Made by a program: the position numbers and the translations under genes | Notes under the pieces: generated by a model | The model's input: only the letters and a program-made list of their open reading frames with translations | What the model was told of the DNA's origin: nothing | Database searches by the model: none | Part shown: piece after piece, positions 35,791-47,270 of the stretch | How the letters are laid out: each line of letters opens with the position of its first letter | How positions within the stretch are numbered: position 1 is the first letter of the stretch | DNA from: Pseudomonas sp. CFII64 | Lineage (GTDB): Bacteria; Pseudomonadota; Gammaproteobacteria; Pseudomonadales; Pseudomonadaceae | Direction: 5' to 3' | Length of the DNA stretch: 64,000 nucleotides | NCBI RefSeq assembly: GCF_000416235.1 | Contig: NZ_ATLO01000007.1 | Location: forward strand, 1 to 64,000

Positions 35791-35914
35791 AGGGGCCACG
35801 GGCGTAACAGCTAAACAGGCCGTCCGCCTCCGTCAGGCACTTCAAGGCACCCTGCACACGCAGAATCCAGAGAAGCGTAATAAATACCGGAATTTCGGGT
35901 GCCGAATTCTAACG

Positions 35915-35941
35915 AAAAAAGCCGCGACAAGCGCGGCTTTC
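35915..35941 (-). terminator. Terminator of the tol-pal-cpoB operon
   Basis: AAGCCGCG and complement around a five-base loop with six T on the minus strand, 21 bases past the cpoB stop. Confidence 0.88.
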
Positions 35942-35961
35942 TTGAGTTTCGGGTCAGAACG

Positions 35962-36783
35962 TCAGAGACGCTGCAGATCGCGTTGCGCCAGCTGCGCAGC
36001 CGATGTGCCCGGATACTGAGCGACAACCTGCTGCAAAATGCCTTTCACCTTGTCGGTATGACCGAGGCGGCGCTCGACATCAGCGAGCTTGTACAACGAG
36101 TCCGGCACCTTGGCGTGCTTGGGATAAAGCTGGCTGACCTTGGCGAAGGCCTGACCGGCGCCTTGCAGGTCGCCTTTGGCCAGATTCACTTCACCCAGCC
36201 AATACTGGGCATTGCCCGCGTACAAGCTGTTTGGATACTTGCGCAGGAAAGCGGTAAAAGCCTGACTGGCCTTATCGAAATCCTTGGCCTTGATCAGGTC
36301 GAAGGCAGCTTCGTAATAAAGCTTCTCCTTCGCTGGATCAGGGGCTTCAGTACCTGCGGCCGGCGCTTGAGACGCCGGTGCGACAGGAGCTCCGCTGGCG
36401 TTGATTTCACCGCCACCGGGTTGAGAATTATTGGTAGCCGCTGCGGCTGCGCCGCCTGCTCCTATGCGTGAATCCAGATCCTGATACCGTTCAAGCGCTT
36501 CTTGCTTCATGCGCTGGATATCGTTTTGCTGGACCTCGACCATACCGCGCAAACGCGCGATTTCGTCTTGCATCTGTTGCAACTGCATGAACAGCTGACC
36601 TTGTGCCGAGGGGGGAGCCGAAACCCCTCCCCCGGCATAGGCGCCGGACGTGCCATAACCCGCTGGCGGATAACTGTTGCTGCTACCAGAGCCAGAATTG
36701 TTATCGACCACAGGAGCCGCACCCCACGCAACAAGTGGAAGGGTGAGGGCCAAAACGGTTAGAGCACGTCGGCACGTTCGCAT
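35962..36783 (-). CDS. cpoB: Cell division coordinator CpoB (YbgF)
   Basis: A 273-residue periplasmic protein: signal peptide about residues 1-22, a trimerising coiled-coil (about 60-105) and, after a low-complexity linker, tetratricopeptide repeats from about 150 (YYEAAFDLIKAKDFDKASQA). CpoB links peptidoglycan synthesis with Tol-driven outer-membrane constriction. It is the last gene of the ybgC-tolQRAB-pal-cpoB operon, six bases after pal, and is followed by a terminator. Confidence 0.92.
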   Translation of the reverse strand: MRTCRRALTVLALTLPLVAWGAAPVVDNNSGSGSSNSYPPAGYGTSGAYAGGGVSAPPSAQGQLFMQLQQMQDEIARLRGMVEVQQNDIQRMKQEALERYQDLDSRIGAGGAAAAATNNSQPGGGEINASGAPVAPASQAPAAGTEAPDPAKEKLYYEAAFDLIKAKDFDKASQAFTAFLRKYPNSLYAGNAQYWLGEVNLAKGDLQGAGQAFAKVSQLYPKHAKVPDSLYKLADVERRLGHTDKVKGILQQVVAQYPGTSAAQLAQRDLQRL

Positions 36784-36789
36784 GTCAAA

Positions 36790-37290
36790 TTACTTACGCA
36801 GTTCGACGCGACGGTTTTGAGCCCAGGACTGCTCGTCGTTGCCGGTAGCAACTGGACGCTCTTCGCCGTAGGAAACCAGTTCCAGCTGAGCTGGGGAAAC
36901 ACCTTGCAGTACCAGGTAGCGTTGAACGGCTTTCGCACGACGCTCGCCCAGTGCCATGTTGTACTCACGAGTACCACGTTCGTCGGTGTTGCCTTCCAGA
37001 ACGACGCGAGCGCCATTGCCTTTCAGGTCTTTGGCGTGAACATCCAGAGCGCGCATGGCTTCTGGCTTCAGGTCCGAGCTGTCGTATTCGAAGTAGAAAG
37101 TGGTGATGGCGCGCAGAGCAGCTTCTTCGCTCAGGGAACCGTCAACAGCACCAGTGTTTGCGCCGTAACCAGCGTTTGGATCAACAGCAGCGCCTGCACC
37201 GGCATTGTCGCCGCCTTTGGACGAGCAACCTACAGCTACAGCCATGGCCAGAGCCAGCGCAGCAAACTTACCAAACTTCAGCATTTCCAT
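36790..37290 (-). CDS. pal: Peptidoglycan-associated lipoprotein Pal (OprL)
   Basis: Chosen start [16 protein letters not shown] gives 166 residues with AGGAG before it, the same N-terminus as P. aeruginosa OprL. Signal with lipid Cys22 in AVAVGCSS, then an OmpA-like peptidoglycan-binding domain (about 55-166) with [13 protein letters not shown] and GEERPVATG. Pal holds the outer membrane to peptidoglycan and binds TolB. An in-frame ATG upstream extends it by twelve residues and is less likely. Confidence 0.95.
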   Translation of the reverse strand: MEMLKFGKFAALALAMAVAVGCSSKGGDNAGAGAAVDPNAGYGANTGAVDGSLSEEAALRAITTFYFEYDSSDLKPEAMRALDVHAKDLKGNGARVVLEGNTDERGTREYNMALGERRAKAVQRYLVLQGVSPAQLELVSYGEERPVATGNDEQSWAQNRRVELRK

Positions 37291-37342
37291 CTTGAAACTC
37301 CTAATGAACCCCAGTGTGTTAAGCAAAACGTGTAGCGCCGCG

Positions 37343-38647
37343 TCAGTTCAGGTAAGGGGACCAGGAAGGTTCTCTGACTTCGCCTTGAGCGGTAGGAAGC
37401 GGGAGCCTTACGCGTCCATTAATGGACACGAGCATCAAGACTCCCCGGCCCTGCTGGCGGGTGGCGTAGATTACCATGGTGCCGTTGGGTGCGACAGTAG
37501 GCGACTCATCTAGGTTGCTATCTGTGAGGATTTTTACACTTCCCCGAGCCAGATCTTGCACTGCAACCTTGAAATTAGTGAAGCCGTCCTGCCGGTGAAT
37601 CATTACCAGCGTCTTTTCATCGGCCGATAATTTCGGGTTAGCGTTGTAGTTACCAATAAAGGTCACTCGCTCGGCACCGCCACCACTGATGTTGGTTTTA
37701 TAGATCTGTGGCTTGCCGCCACGATCCGATGTGAAGTAAATCGTCGAGCCATCTTTGCCGAAAAACGGTTCGGTATCGATCGAAGAATCATTGGTCACGC
37801 GATTCAAGGCACGGGAGGCCAGGTTCATCACGTAGATTTCCGGGTTACCGTCTTTGGATAGTACGAACGCCAGCTTGCTGCCATCCGGCGACCATGCAGG
37901 CGCGCCGTTCAGGCCTTCGAAGTTGGTGATCTGCTCGCGGCGACCGGTATCAATGTGTTGAACGAAGATACGCGGACGCTTCTGTTCGAACGATACATAA
38001 GCGATGCGCTTGCCATCCGGCGCGAAACGCGGCGACAGGATCGGCTCACGGGACTGCAACAGCGTCACTGCACGGGCACCGTCGTAATCCGAACGTTGCA
38101 GGGTGAAGCGCGTGTTGTTTTCCGAGAAACGTTCAGCGGTCACGTACAGCATACGGGTTGAGAACGCGCCCTTGATGCCGGTCAGCTTTTCGAAAGACTG
38201 GTCAGCGATGTAGTGCGCCATGTCGCGCAGTTGATCGTTGGTGCCCGAAACATTACCGGTCAGCACTTGCTGTTCAGTCGCGACGTTGAACAAAGCGTAT
38301 TGAATCTGCAGGCGACCGCCTGCAGGAACAATATTGCCTACCATCACGTACTGCGCATTCAGCGCTTTCCAGTCACGGAAAATGACTTCGCTGGCCTGGG
38401 TCGGCAAGCTGATCATGTTCTGCTTTGGAATCGGCGAGTAATAACCCGAGTTACGCAGGTCATTGCTGACGATTTCCGCCATGTCTTCAGGCAACACCGC
38501 CCCGCCCTGCCAGCCAAACGGCACGACAGCAATCGGGGTGGCACGGTCACTGCCGCTCGTGACCAGAATGTTCTTTTCATCTGCGGCGACCAATGTGGCT
38601 GCACAACAGAGAACGACTACTAGCAATCCTCGAAAAAGCTTGATCAC
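37343..38647 (-). CDS. tolB: Tol-Pal system beta-propeller protein TolB
   Basis: A 434-residue periplasmic protein: signal peptide ending ATLVAA-D (about 1-22), an N-terminal alpha/beta domain (about 30-160) and a six-blade beta-propeller with repeats like [20 protein letters not shown] and [20 protein letters not shown]. Binds Pal, and TolA via its N-terminus. Its start overlaps the tolA stop by four bases; pal follows at 52 bases. Confidence 0.95.
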   Translation of the reverse strand: MIKLFRGLLVVVLCCAATLVAADEKNILVTSGSDRATPIAVVPFGWQGGAVLPEDMAEIVSNDLRNSGYYSPIPKQNMISLPTQASEVIFRDWKALNAQYVMVGNIVPAGGRLQIQYALFNVATEQQVLTGNVSGTNDQLRDMAHYIADQSFEKLTGIKGAFSTRMLYVTAERFSENNTRFTLQRSDYDGARAVTLLQSREPILSPRFAPDGKRIAYVSFEQKRPRIFVQHIDTGRREQITNFEGLNGAPAWSPDGSKLAFVLSKDGNPEIYVMNLASRALNRVTNDSSIDTEPFFGKDGSTIYFTSDRGGKPQIYKTNISGGGAERVTFIGNYNANPKLSADEKTLVMIHRQDGFTNFKVAVQDLARGSVKILTDSNLDESPTVAPNGTMVIYATRQQGRGVLMLVSINGRVRLPLPTAQGEVREPSWSPYLN

Positions 38648-39756
38648 AAGGCTAGATCTCCAGGTGTGAATGTCATCTTGAATGAACGATAGGGAGCGAA
38701 GTCAGCCGGCTTCAGGCCCTGCATTTCTGTTAAACGCCCAATATTCTTGACCGCTGCTACCGCGGAACTGTCAAACGGACCGTCGCCGCTGGATTTGGCC
38801 ACCGACACAGACGATATCGTACCGTCCGGCAGCATCCCGATCTGCAGTATTACCGACATATTGTTGCGCGCTGACGGTGGTCGACTCCAACCTTCTGAAG
38901 CTCGCACACGAATCAGATCATCGAAACTACCTGCCGTTTCATCGCCTTGCTCGTCCGCCAACGCCTGTTGCCGCTCCGGTTTATCAGAGAGCAAGTCAGC
39001 CAGGGCCTGAGCCTTTTTCTCTTCGGCTGATTTACGTGCCGCTTCCTGCGCCTTCTTGGCCGCATCGGCGGTGGACTTCTTCTTGGCGTCTTCGGTCGCT
39101 TTTTTCTTGGCGTCGTCAGCGGCTTTCTTCTTCGCGTCTTCTGCCGCTTTTTTCTTCGCATCATCGGCAGCCTGTTTCTTGGCTTCCTCTGCGGCGGCTT
39201 TCTTCGCGTCTTCTTCGGCCTTTTTCTTGGCGTCTTCTTCGGCTTTTTTCTTGGCTATATCGGCCAGTTGTTTCTCTTCAGCCTTTTTAGCGTCATTCAC
39301 TTTCTTGGCTTCGTCAGCTTTCTTTGCATCGTCGGCTTTCTTGGCGTCATCGGCCTTTTTGGCTTCCTCTGCTTTCTGCTCAGCCTTCTCTGCCGCGTCT
39401 TCAGCCTTTTGTTCCTCGGCTTTTTGAGCGGCCTCTTCTTTCTTTTGTTCCGCAGCTTTTACAGCTTCCTGCTTTTTCTGCTCGACTAATTTCTGTTCCA
39501 GCTGCTCGGCTTCAGTCTGGCGCGCAGCGGACTTCTTCGCCTCGCCGGCAATCTTCTGATTGGTCTGGGTCGTCGCCTGGCTCTTGGATTTGAGCTGGTA
39601 AAGCGTTGCCTGAACGATAGGCTTGGATTCCGGCAGATCCGGAGTCATGGCGAAGCTGACGAAGAGCAGGCCAAAAATCAGGATGTGCAGGGCCACGGCC
39701 CAGATACCAGGCCAGAAGTAGCTTTCCGAGGCGGAAGGCTCTCGAATTGGCTGCAT
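38644..39756 (-). CDS. tolA: Tol-Pal system envelope-spanning protein TolA
   Basis: A 370-residue protein with one N-terminal membrane segment (about 18-38), a long helical domain rich in alanine, lysine and glutamate (about 60-250; repeats such as [15 protein letters not shown]), and a C-terminal globular domain (about 265-370) that contacts TolB, Pal and phage g3p in relatives. The repeats make the DNA GCT/AAG-rich. Its ATG overlaps the tolR stop by one base (TGATG). Confidence 0.93.
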   Translation of the reverse strand: MQPIREPSASESYFWPGIWAVALHILIFGLLFVSFAMTPDLPESKPIVQATLYQLKSKSQATTQTNQKIAGEAKKSAARQTEAEQLEQKLVEQKKQEAVKAAEQKKEEAAQKAEEQKAEDAAEKAEQKAEEAKKADDAKKADDAKKADEAKKVNDAKKAEEKQLADIAKKKAEEDAKKKAEEDAKKAAAEEAKKQAADDAKKKAAEDAKKKAADDAKKKATEDAKKKSTADAAKKAQEAARKSAEEKKAQALADLLSDKPERQQALADEQGDETAGSFDDLIRVRASEGWSRPPSARNNMSVILQIGMLPDGTISSVSVAKSSGDGPFDSSAVAAVKNIGRLTEMQGLKPADFAPYRSFKMTFTPGDLAL

Positions 39757-40220
39757 CAGGGTGCCTCAGTAATCAAACCAACATTGCCGACCCCGGCTTT
39801 CTGCAACCCGCCCATCGTGCCCATCACCGAGCCGTAATCAACGGTTTTGTCACCACGAATGAAGACCTGCGTCTGCTTGCCCGCTTCACGACCGGAGGCG
39901 ACGATCTTGGTCACCGCCGAGGTCAGCTGCGGCAGGGTCATTGCCTTGTCCATCTGCTTGTCGGTATCGACTTCGCTGCCAAGGTTCCAGTAGTAGGTCT
40001 TGTCAGCCTTGATCGAAATGGTCAGGACCTGGTTGTTGTTGTCCTGCGGCAAAGCCTCGCTGGAGACTTTGGGCAAATCAACTTTCACGCCCTGATTGAT
40101 CATGGGTGCGGTGACCATGAAAATGACCAGCAGCACCAACATCACGTCGATGTACGGCACCACGTTCATTTCAGCGGTCGGCTTGCGCTTTTTGCGTCGA
40201 TCTCGAGCGATTAAAGCCAT
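39756..40220 (-). CDS. tolR: Tol-Pal system protein TolR (ExbD-like)
   Basis: A 154-residue single-membrane-span protein: MNVVPYIDVMLVLLVIFMV (about 18-36) carries the proton-path Asp of the ExbD/TolR family, followed by a periplasmic domain. With TolQ it forms the proton-driven motor. It lies 14 bases after tolQ and overlaps tolA by one base. Confidence 0.95.
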   Translation of the reverse strand: MALIARDRRKKRKPTAEMNVVPYIDVMLVLLVIFMVTAPMINQGVKVDLPKVSSEALPQDNNNQVLTISIKADKTYYWNLGSEVDTDKQMDKAMTLPQLTSAVTKIVASGREAGKQTQVFIRGDKTVDYGSVMGTMGGLQKAGVGNVGLITEAP

Positions 40221-40234
40221 TGGGAATTACCTGC

Positions 40235-40930
40235 TCACTCTTCGCTGGTGTGCACTTTACGGTGCAGGATGGCCTGGAATTCGTCGGCGAAGGTGTAGTA
40301 ACGGCTGATCAAGGTCTCGCTGCGAGCGGCGAAACGGTTGTAAGCGATTACTGCAGGAATCGCCGCGAACAGGCCAATGGCTGTTGCGATCAAGGCTTCG
40401 GCAATACCCGGTGCAACAGTGGCGAGTGTCGCCTGTTGCGCGGTAGCCAGGCCACGGAAGGAGTTCATGATGCCCCAGACGGTGCCGAACAGGCCGATGT
40501 AGGGGCTGGTGGAACCGACAGTGGCAAGAAACGACAGGCCGGCTTCCAGTTTTTCTTCTTCACGGGAAATAGCCACGCGCATGGCACGTGCCACGCCTTC
40601 CATGACCGCATCAGGATCGACACCGGCCTGTTGGCGCAGACGGGAGAATTCCTTGAAGCCAGCGCGGAAGATCTGCTCTACACCGGAATCCGGGTCCGGG
40701 TTGCTGCCAGCCTGACGATACAGCTTGGACAAATCGATACCGGACCAGAAACGCTCCTCGAAGCTTTCCAGCGCACGCCGCCCGGCGCGCAGCATATTGC
40801 TGCGCTGAAAAATCATGACCCACGAAGTGACTGAAGCAGCCACCAGGATCAGCATCACCAACTGAACCACGACGCTGGCATTACTGACCAAACTCCACAT
40901 GGAGGAATGGTCGACGACGTTAGCTTCCAC
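40235..40930 (-). CDS. tolQ: Tol-Pal system proton channel TolQ (ExbB-like)
   Basis: A 231-residue three-span inner-membrane protein (spans near 14-34, 130-152 and 163-185) with the ExbB/TolQ pattern [20 protein letters not shown] and [17 protein letters not shown]. It overlaps the end of ybgC by eleven bases. It is the core of the Tol motor energised by proton flow. Confidence 0.95.
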   Translation of the reverse strand: MEANVVDHSSMWSLVSNASVVVQLVMLILVAASVTSWVMIFQRSNMLRAGRRALESFEERFWSGIDLSKLYRQAGSNPDPDSGVEQIFRAGFKEFSRLRQQAGVDPDAVMEGVARAMRVAISREEEKLEAGLSFLATVGSTSPYIGLFGTVWGIMNSFRGLATAQQATLATVAPGIAEALIATAIGLFAAIPAVIAYNRFAARSETLISRYYTFADEFQAILHRKVHTSEE

Positions 40931-41387
40931 GCTTTATCTCCTGCTCTGAATGTGTACCCGCGCCGCTCTGGTCGGCAAAGGCCGCACGCAAAGCTTCGGG
41001 AATGGCCCGGGGTTTCAAACTATCGGCGCGTACGCACGCCACCAAAAACTGCCCTTCACAGAGCAGCGTTGCATCCGCGGCCCGCCTGACCTGTTGCTTG
41101 AAGCGCAGGCTGGCACGGTTCAATTCGATTACTTCGGCGCTGACCAGCAATTCGTCATCCAACCGCGCCGGCTTGTGATAACGCGCCTCGCTGGAATGCA
41201 CGACGAACAACAGGTTCTCCCCCGCCAGCGCGGATTGGGCGAACCCCAATTCCCGCAGCCGCTCGGTACGAGCCCGCTCCATGAATTTCAGATAATTGAC
41301 GTAATAGACGATGCCGCCAGCATCGGTGTCTTCGTAATAAACCCGACAACGATGTGCGAACGACTGAACCCCGTTTTGCGCGCGCAT
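40920..41387 (-). CDS. ybgC: Tol-Pal associated acyl-CoA thioesterase YbgC
   Basis: A 155-residue hot-dog-fold thioesterase: [20 protein letters not shown] near residues 14-33, with Asp in the active-site helix, and [15 protein letters not shown]. It hydrolyses acyl-CoA; in E. coli it associates with phospholipid enzymes. It overlaps tolQ and starts the tol part of the cluster, with ruvB 137 bases upstream on the same strand. Confidence 0.92.
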   Translation of the reverse strand: MRAQNGVQSFAHRCRVYYEDTDAGGIVYYVNYLKFMERARTERLRELGFAQSALAGENLLFVVHSSEARYHKPARLDDELLVSAEVIELNRASLRFKQQVRRAADATLLCEGQFLVACVRADSLKPRAIPEALRAAFADQSGAGTHSEQEIKRGS

Positions 41388-41524
41388 ACTCTAGTGCTTA
41401 CTCCTCAGCTTGCCAATCCGCCAGGCAACTGTTTTTCAAGGTTTTGCAGGATATTCCCTGACAGATTGGCGCAACTGCCAGTCTGACCACGCAAACCCCG
41501 AATAAATCGGTGGTCGGCAGCTTT

Positions 41525-42583
41525 TTAATTGTCATTATTCTCGACAAAATCTTCCGCGACCGGCATTTCCCCCATCCGCGAAGGCAGATTCAAACCAAAG
41601 TGCAGGTACGCATGCCGGGTCACCACACGGCCACGAGGTGTGCGCATCATATAGCCTTGCTGGATCAAATAGGGTTCGAGCACATCTTCAATGGTGTGAC
41701 GCTCTTCACTGATTGCCGCCGCCAGGCTATCGACACCTACCGGACCGCCGTCGAACTTTTCGATCATGGTCAACAGCAGACGCCGGTCCTGGTGATCGAA
41801 ACCGTGCTCATCGACGTCCAGCAGGTTCAACGCCAGGTCGGCAATGGATTTGGTGATCTGCCCATTGCCGCGCACTTCAGCGAAATCCCGGACGCGACGC
41901 AACAATCGGTTGGCGATGCGCGGCGTGCCCCGCGCGCGACGGGCGATTTCAAACGCGCCCTCCGGCTCGATGGGCAGGCCGAGAATCCCTGCAGAGCGAG
42001 TCACGATCGTGGTCAGGTCGGGGATGCTGTAGAACTCCAGGCGCTGGACAATCCCGAAGCGGTCGCGCAACGGGTTGGTCAGCATGCCCGCGCGAGTGGT
42101 CGCGCCCACCAGGGTGAACGGCGGTAGATCAAGCTTGATCGAACGTGCGGCCGGACCTTCGCCGATCATGATATCCAGCTGGAAATCTTCCATTGCCGGG
42201 TACAGCACTTCCTCGACAATCGGCGACAACCGGTGGATTTCATCAATGAACAACACGTCATTGGGTTCCAGATTGGTCAGGATCGCCGCCAGGTCACCCG
42301 GCCGCTCCAGCACCGGCCCGGAGGTGCTTTTGATCGAAACCGACATTTCCTGGGCAATGATATTCGCCAGTGTGGTCTTGCCGAGGCCAGGCGGGCCGAA
42401 GATCAGCGTGTGATCAAGGGCTTCCTTACGACCGCGCGCGGCCTTGATGAACAACTCCATTTGCTCGCGCACGGTGGGCTGGCCAATGTAGTCGGCAAGG
42501 CTGAGTGGGCGAATCGCGCGATCCAGTTGTTCGTCACGATCACGGCCGCCAGTGGCGGTTATCAGGCGGTCAGCATCAATCAC
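41525..42583 (-). CDS. ruvB: Holliday junction branch-migration helicase RuvB
   Basis: A 352-residue AAA+ motor. Walker A is GPPGLGKTT near residues 63-71, Walker B DEIH near 116-119, sensor GATTRAGML near 160 and a winged-helix C-terminus. It drives branch migration with RuvA. It starts directly at the ruvA stop; order ruvC-ruvA-ruvB. Confidence 0.96.
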   Translation of the reverse strand: MIDADRLITATGGRDRDEQLDRAIRPLSLADYIGQPTVREQMELFIKAARGRKEALDHTLIFGPPGLGKTTLANIIAQEMSVSIKSTSGPVLERPGDLAAILTNLEPNDVLFIDEIHRLSPIVEEVLYPAMEDFQLDIMIGEGPAARSIKLDLPPFTLVGATTRAGMLTNPLRDRFGIVQRLEFYSIPDLTTIVTRSAGILGLPIEPEGAFEIARRARGTPRIANRLLRRVRDFAEVRGNGQITKSIADLALNLLDVDEHGFDHQDRRLLLTMIEKFDGGPVGVDSLAAAISEERHTIEDVLEPYLIQQGYMMRTPRGRVVTRHAYLHFGLNLPSRMGEMPVAEDFVENNDN

Positions 42584-43192
42584 TTAACCCATTCCCTTCA
42601 AGGCACGTCGAATCAAATCAGCACTGCTCAAGTCTTTTTCCTTGATCGCGGAAACGGCTTTACTCGCCTCCTGAGGTTTGTAGCCCAGGGAAATCAGCGC
42701 GCTGACCGCGTCGGACTCTGCTGACGCTACCGGTTCCGGCGCATTCGGGCCATTGGAAACCAGGGTAAAAGTGCCAGGTAATGTTTCCCAGGCCTTGAAC
42801 CGGTCCTTGAGTTCGACCAGCAGGCGCTCGGCGGTTTTCTTGCCCACACCCGGAATCCGGGTCAAGGCCGAAGTGTCCTGAGCTTGCACGCAACGCACCA
42901 ATTCGTCGACTTCCAGACCTGACATCAAGGCCAGCGCCAGTTTCGGGCCGACGCCATTGAGCCTGATCAGTTCGCGAAACAGCTCGCGCTCACGCTTTTC
43001 GTAGAACCCGTAGAGCAGGTGCGCGTCTTCACGTACCACCAAATGGGTGTGCAGCGTCACCGGCTCGCCAACATGTGGCAATCGATAGAGTGTAGTCATG
43101 GGGACTTCCAGCTCATAACCGACGCCGTTGACGTCCAACACCAGATGCGGCGGCTGTTTCTCGGCCAAAAAGCCGCGTAAGCGTCCAATCAC
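42584..43192 (-). CDS. ruvA: Holliday junction-binding protein RuvA
   Basis: A 202-residue protein: N-terminal OB-fold ([20 protein letters not shown]), a central HhH pair ([19 protein letters not shown] and [19 protein letters not shown] near 72-130), and a C-terminal RuvB-binding domain near 155-202. It adjoins ruvB. Confidence 0.95.
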   Translation of the reverse strand: MIGRLRGFLAEKQPPHLVLDVNGVGYELEVPMTTLYRLPHVGEPVTLHTHLVVREDAHLLYGFYEKRERELFRELIRLNGVGPKLALALMSGLEVDELVRCVQAQDTSALTRIPGVGKKTAERLLVELKDRFKAWETLPGTFTLVSNGPNAPEPVASAESDAVSALISLGYKPQEASKAVSAIKEKDLSSADLIRRALKGMG

Positions 43193-43311
43193 GTATCGGA
43201 TCCTTTCATAGCGCCGACCCCGGTCAGGGCCAACGGCAAATCAATGCTCGCAATCATTGCAGGAGTGACACGCCCTGCAAGCAAAAAATACTTCACAGCC
43301 AGACCCTTGCG

Positions 43312-43836
43312 CTATAACCGCAACCGGCCACCGCGGCTTCGCGCGGTGCCCAGGCCATGGGGAATCAGGCTGGAACGGGTGTGCGCATGGCATAAGGCAA
43401 TCGCCAGGGCATCCGAAGCATCGATCTGCGGTTTTTGAGTCAGTTTGAGCAAATGCATGACCATCATCATGACCTGCTCTTTATTCGCGCCGCCGGTCCC
43501 CGCCACCGCCTGCTTGACCTGGGTCGCGGTGTATTCGGCGATTTCCAGGCTTTCCTCGGCGCCGGCAACAATCGCCGCACCCCGCGCCTGCCCCAGCTTG
43601 AGGGCCGAGTCGGCATTGCGCGCCATGAAGACCTTTTCGATACCCATGGTCACCGGGCCGTAGGTTTGAATGACCTCACGTACGCCGCGATAGACAATCT
43701 GCAAGCGCTCGTGCAGCTCGCCGCTTCCGGTTCTGATGCAACCCGATGCCACATAGACACACCCACGCCCGGTGTCACGCACCACGCCATAGCCGGTAAT
43801 TCGCGAACCGGGGTCGATACCAAGAATAAGAGTCAT
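43312..43836 (-). CDS. ruvC: Holliday junction resolvase RuvC
   Basis: The ATG at [17 protein letters not shown] gives 174 residues, the family length; acidic active-site residues begin with Asp7 in LGIDPGS, with later ones in GIEKVF and [15 protein letters not shown]. An in-frame ATG upstream extends it and is unlikely. It is 119 bases upstream of ruvA and 128 downstream of yebC. Confidence 0.95.
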   Translation of the reverse strand: MTLILGIDPGSRITGYGVVRDTGRGCVYVASGCIRTGSGELHERLQIVYRGVREVIQTYGPVTMGIEKVFMARNADSALKLGQARGAAIVAGAEESLEIAEYTATQVKQAVAGTGGANKEQVMMMVMHLLKLTQKPQIDASDALAIALCHAHTRSSLIPHGLGTARSRGGRLRL

Positions 43837-43964
43837 AACGCCTGCAGCTTGAGAAGTGACGCATACCAAAGAGCGCAGCATAAAGGCAGAAGCCGGAGGC
43901 CGATAGCGATGTAATCAACACCGCGTCGGATCTCCGGCTTCTGTGTAGCGCTGACAACACGCTG

Positions 43965-44711
43965 TCAGCCAAGCTGTTCCATGACTTCGTCCGGAATTTC
44001 CGCATTGGAGTAGACGTTCTGCACGTCATCCAGGTCTTCGAGCATGTCGATCAGCTTGAGGACTTTTTCAGCAGTTTCCAGATCCAGCACGGCGCTGGTG
44101 GTCGGCAGCATGACGATTTCGGCGTCCGCAGCCTTGAAACCTGCGGCCTCAAGGGCGTTGCGGACGGCATAAAAACCGGCGAAGGACGTAAATACGTCGA
44201 TGGAGCCATCTTCGTTGGTCACCACGTCGTCGGCATCGGCCTCCATCGCGGCTTCGATCAACGCGTCTTCATCAACCCCCGCAGCAAAGGAAATCTGCCC
44301 CTTGCGGTCGAACAGATAGGCAACCGAACCATCGGTCCCCAGGTTGCCACCACATTTGACGAATGCATGACGAACCGCTGCCGCCGTGCGATTGCGATTG
44401 TCGGTCATGGTTTCGACCATCACCGCCACGCCGCCCGGCCCGTAACCCTCGTAACCCAGTTCTTCTACATCGTCACCTTCGGCTGCACCGGCGCCACGCG
44501 CAACCGCACGATCGATGGTGTCGCGAGTCATGTTCGCACCCAGCGCCTTGTCCAGCGCCAGACGCAAGCGCGGGTTGGTGCCCGGATCACCACCGCCCTG
44601 GCGGGCAGCGACGGTCAGTTCACGAATCCACTTGGTGAAAATCTTGCCTTTCTTGGCATCCTGACGCTCTTTGCGGTGCTTGATGTTCGCCCACTTAGAA
44701 TGACCTGCCAT
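43965..44711 (-). CDS. yebC: YebC/PmpR-family protein
   Basis: A 248-residue protein starting [18 protein letters not shown], the strict YebC/TACO1 N-terminus. Family members are reported as DNA-binding regulators (PmpR of P. aeruginosa, quorum sensing) and, more recently, as ribosome-associated factors helping translation of proline runs. It lies between aspS (126 bases upstream) and ruvC, the order typical of gammaproteobacteria. Confidence 0.94.
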   Translation of the reverse strand: MAGHSKWANIKHRKERQDAKKGKIFTKWIRELTVAARQGGGDPGTNPRLRLALDKALGANMTRDTIDRAVARGAGAAEGDDVEELGYEGYGPGGVAVMVETMTDNRNRTAAAVRHAFVKCGGNLGTDGSVAYLFDRKGQISFAAGVDEDALIEAAMEADADDVVTNEDGSIDVFTSFAGFYAVRNALEAAGFKAADAEIVMLPTTSAVLDLETAEKVLKLIDMLEDLDDVQNVYSNAEIPDEVMEQLG

Positions 44712-44837
44712 ATCTCGCTCCAGATTCTTTTCAACACGTTCATGTGTGTCGCAGCACAACCGACACAAGCTTGCCCGGCCAAAACGCAAACGGGGCGCAT
44801 CGACGTCAACAAACAACGCGATACGCCCCGCCCGGTA

Positions 44838-46613
44838 TTACTCGGCTTTAGGCTGTTCGCGCAAACGGATGTGCAATTCACGCAACGCCTTGGCGTCTAC
44901 CACGCCAGGCGCCTGGGTCATCACGTCGGCAGCACTCTGGGTTTTCGGGAAGGCAATGACTTCACGAATCGACTGGGCGCCGGTCATCAGCATGACCAGA
45001 CGATCCAGACCGAATGCCAGACCACCGTGGGGTGGCGCGCCATATTTCAGGGCGTCGAGCAGGAAGCCGAACTTCTCCTGCTGCTCGTCTTCGGCAATGC
45101 CCAGCAAGCGGAAGACCGCCTGTTGCATTTCCTTGCGATGGATACGGATCGAACCGCCACCCAGCTCGGTGCCGTTGAGCACCATGTCGTAAGCGCGGGA
45201 CAGAGCGGTTGCCGGATTGGCTTCCAGTTCTTCCGGGCTGCACTTGGGTGCGGTGAACGGGTGGTGCAGCGCCGTGAAACTGCCGTCATCGTTCTCTTCG
45301 AACATCGGGAAGTCCACGACCCACATAGGGGCCCACTCGCAGGTGTGCAGCTTGAAATCGTTACCGACCTTGATCCGCAGCGCGCCCAGGGCCTCGCTGA
45401 CGATCTTGGCTTTGTCCGCACCGAAGAACACGATATCGCCATCCACCGCGCCAACACGATCGAGGATCACGTTGAGGTTGGCTTCCGGGATGTTCTTGAC
45501 GATTGGCGACTGCAGGCCTTCAACGCCTTTGGCCCGCTCATTGACCTTGATGTACGCCAGGCCCTTGGCACCATAGATGCCGACGAATTTGGTGTAATCG
45601 TCGATCTGCTTGCGCGGAATGCTTGCCCCGCCTGGAACACGCAGAGCGGCAATACGACATTTCGGGTCGTTGGCCGGGCCGCTGAACACCTTGAAGTCGA
45701 CGTCCTTGAGCTGATCGGCAACGTCGACCAGTTCCAGCGGGTTACGCAGGTCCGGCTTGTCCGAACCGTAACGACGCATGGCCTCTTCGAAGGTCATGTG
45801 CGGGAAAGCGTCGAATTCCAGGTCGAGAACTTCCTTGAACAGCTGACGAATCATCTTCTCGGTCAGGCCGATGATGTCTTCTTCATTAAGGAAGCTGGTT
45901 TCGATGTCGATCTGGGTGAATTCAGGCTGACGGTCGGCACGCAGGTCTTCGTCGCGGAAGCACTTGGCGATCTGGTAGTAACGATCGAAGCCGGCAACCA
46001 TCAGCAGCTGCTTGAACAGCTGCGGCGATTGCGGCAAGGCGAAGAAGCTGCCCGGATGTGTGCGGCTCGGCACCAGATAGTCACGGGCGCCTTCTGGCGT
46101 CGCACGGGTCAGGATTGGCGTCTCGACGTCGAGGAAGCCGTTGTCATCAAGGTAACGACGGATGCTGGTGGTGATGCGCGAACGCAGACGCAGCTTCTCG
46201 GCCATTTCCGGACGACGCAGGTCGATAAAGCGATAACGCAGGCGGGTTTCTTCGCCGACGTCCGAGTACTCGTTCAGCGGGAACGGCGGGGTTTCCGACT
46301 CGTTCAGCACTTCGAGCTCGTAACCGAGTACTTCGATGGCACCCGAGGCCATATTGGCATTCACTGCGCCCGCAGGACGAGCACGCACCTTGCCGGTGAT
46401 CTTGACGACATACTCGCTGCGCACGCGGTCGGCGGCAGCGAAGGTGTCGGCGCGATCCGGGTCGAAGACCACCTGGGCCAGACCTTCGCGATCACGGATG
46501 TCGAGGAAAATCACCCCTCCGTGGTCACGACGGCGGTGAACCCATCCGCAAAGGGTAATTTCCTGACCTTCCAGGCTCTCGTTCAGTTGGCCGCAATAAT
46601 GGCTGCGCATCAT
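44838..46613 (-). CDS. aspS: Aspartyl-tRNA synthetase
   Basis: [14 protein letters not shown] starts a 591-residue class II synthetase, as in P. aeruginosa. N-terminal OB-fold anticodon domain, then class II motifs ([16 protein letters not shown] motif 1, [20 protein letters not shown] motif 2, [13 protein letters not shown] motif 3) with a GAD insertion (about 290-420). Pseudomonas AspRS is known to be non-discriminating and also charges tRNA-Asn, needing GatCAB. First gene in this run. Confidence 0.96.
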   Translation of the reverse strand: MMRSHYCGQLNESLEGQEITLCGWVHRRRDHGGVIFLDIRDREGLAQVVFDPDRADTFAAADRVRSEYVVKITGKVRARPAGAVNANMASGAIEVLGYELEVLNESETPPFPLNEYSDVGEETRLRYRFIDLRRPEMAEKLRLRSRITTSIRRYLDDNGFLDVETPILTRATPEGARDYLVPSRTHPGSFFALPQSPQLFKQLLMVAGFDRYYQIAKCFRDEDLRADRQPEFTQIDIETSFLNEEDIIGLTEKMIRQLFKEVLDLEFDAFPHMTFEEAMRRYGSDKPDLRNPLELVDVADQLKDVDFKVFSGPANDPKCRIAALRVPGGASIPRKQIDDYTKFVGIYGAKGLAYIKVNERAKGVEGLQSPIVKNIPEANLNVILDRVGAVDGDIVFFGADKAKIVSEALGALRIKVGNDFKLHTCEWAPMWVVDFPMFEENDDGSFTALHHPFTAPKCSPEELEANPATALSRAYDMVLNGTELGGGSIRIHRKEMQQAVFRLLGIAEDEQQEKFGFLLDALKYGAPPHGGLAFGLDRLVMLMTGAQSIREVIAFPKTQSAADVMTQAPGVVDAKALRELHIRLREQPKAE

Positions 46614-46928
46614 GATGGTGGTTTCACTTCCGTAATTCGAAATTCGGTGGAGCTTTCGCTCTTGGCTTGCGCTCAATAGTGCAAGAGCCCAGGCATGCAG
46701 TTCAAGCTGTCAGCTCATCGCTGGGCGCTCTGTTTGCGCAGAAGCATGCCCGTTTTGGCAAGGCGGGGGATTATATAGGGTTAATCGAAGCCGTGCAGCC
46801 GCACGAACCCCTCTGGGCAGGATAAGTTCGTCGCAGCCGCCCATGCGTCGCGAAGCGCAAGCATCAGGAAGCATGCAGCGCGGGCCCGCCATGCTGGCGA
46901 GCCCGCAGAAAATGGGAGCGTATCCAAC
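46614..46928. other. Gene-free region aspS / RHH gene
   Basis: 315 bases upstream of aspS. It holds its promoter and a GC-rich hairpin at 46880-46906 (listed). A frame at 46710-46892 lacks a ribosome site and is not called. Confidence 0.6.
46880..46906 (-). terminator. Hairpin after the RHH gene, weak terminator
   Basis: GCGGGCTCGCC and GGCGGGCCCGC with one mismatch and a five-base loop, 23 bases past the RHH stop; there is no T-run, so termination would be weak or Rho-assisted. Confidence 0.45.
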
Positions 46929-47270
46929 CTACGCCTGGACCAGATCCAGGTTATCGCCTTTCAGGACATGAGCCACACAGACCACCCTGATGAGACCGCT
47001 GAAATTTTTCACACCGCCATAGCGTAAGTGAACTTCCCTGTCGATGTAGGACAGCACCGCATTGACCGAGCAATTATTTGATCGGGCAATGGTTCCTAGA
47101 ATGTTCCAGTAAACGTTTTCCAGCCGCAGGCAAGTTGCCAACCCATTGAGGCGCACCGACTTGGAGTGCGGTTGCGCCAGGTTCATGTTGAAATCTTCGA
47201 CAAAAGGATCATTACGTATTTTCCCGTGACGGTTTAAGTCTTGTACGTCGCGTTCAACCCCTCGAACCAT
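46929..47270 (-). CDS. Ribbon-helix-helix domain protein
   Basis: A 113-residue protein whose second half reads SVRLNGLATCLRLENVYWNI then LGTIARSNNCSVNAVLSYID and VKNFSGLIRVVCVAHVLKG, matching the RHH_4 type of DNA-binding proteins. The first 35 residues are unrelated. No partner toxin is adjacent. It may be a transcription regulator of unknown target. The leader is AT-rich. Confidence 0.75.
   Translation of the reverse strand: MVRGVERDVQDLNRHGKIRNDPFVEDFNMNLAQPHSKSVRLNGLATCLRLENVYWNILGTIARSNNCSVNAVLSYIDREVHLRYGGVKNFSGLIRVVCVAHVLKGDNLDLVQA

Noticed and set aside
35791..35914. preQ1 riboswitch upstream of queE
   Set aside because: The queE leader lacks the preQ1-I or preQ1-II sequence pattern; no conserved loop found.
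39050..39440. Possible CRISPR or tandem repeat
   Set aside because: The short repeats here encode the KKA-rich TolA helix; they are irregular in length and have no spacers. No CRISPR array was seen anywhere in the window.
39056..39593. Long serine/phenylalanine-rich frames antisense to tolA
   Set aside because: They are mirror frames of the Lys/Ala repeats of TolA.
44367..46679. A 770-codon plus-strand frame opposite aspS and yebC
   Set aside because: Antisense to two well-identified genes; composition of a shadow frame.
46710..46892. Short frame upstream of aspS
   Set aside because: No ribosome site, no known homologue in my memory, and high Arg/Cys content typical of shadow frames.
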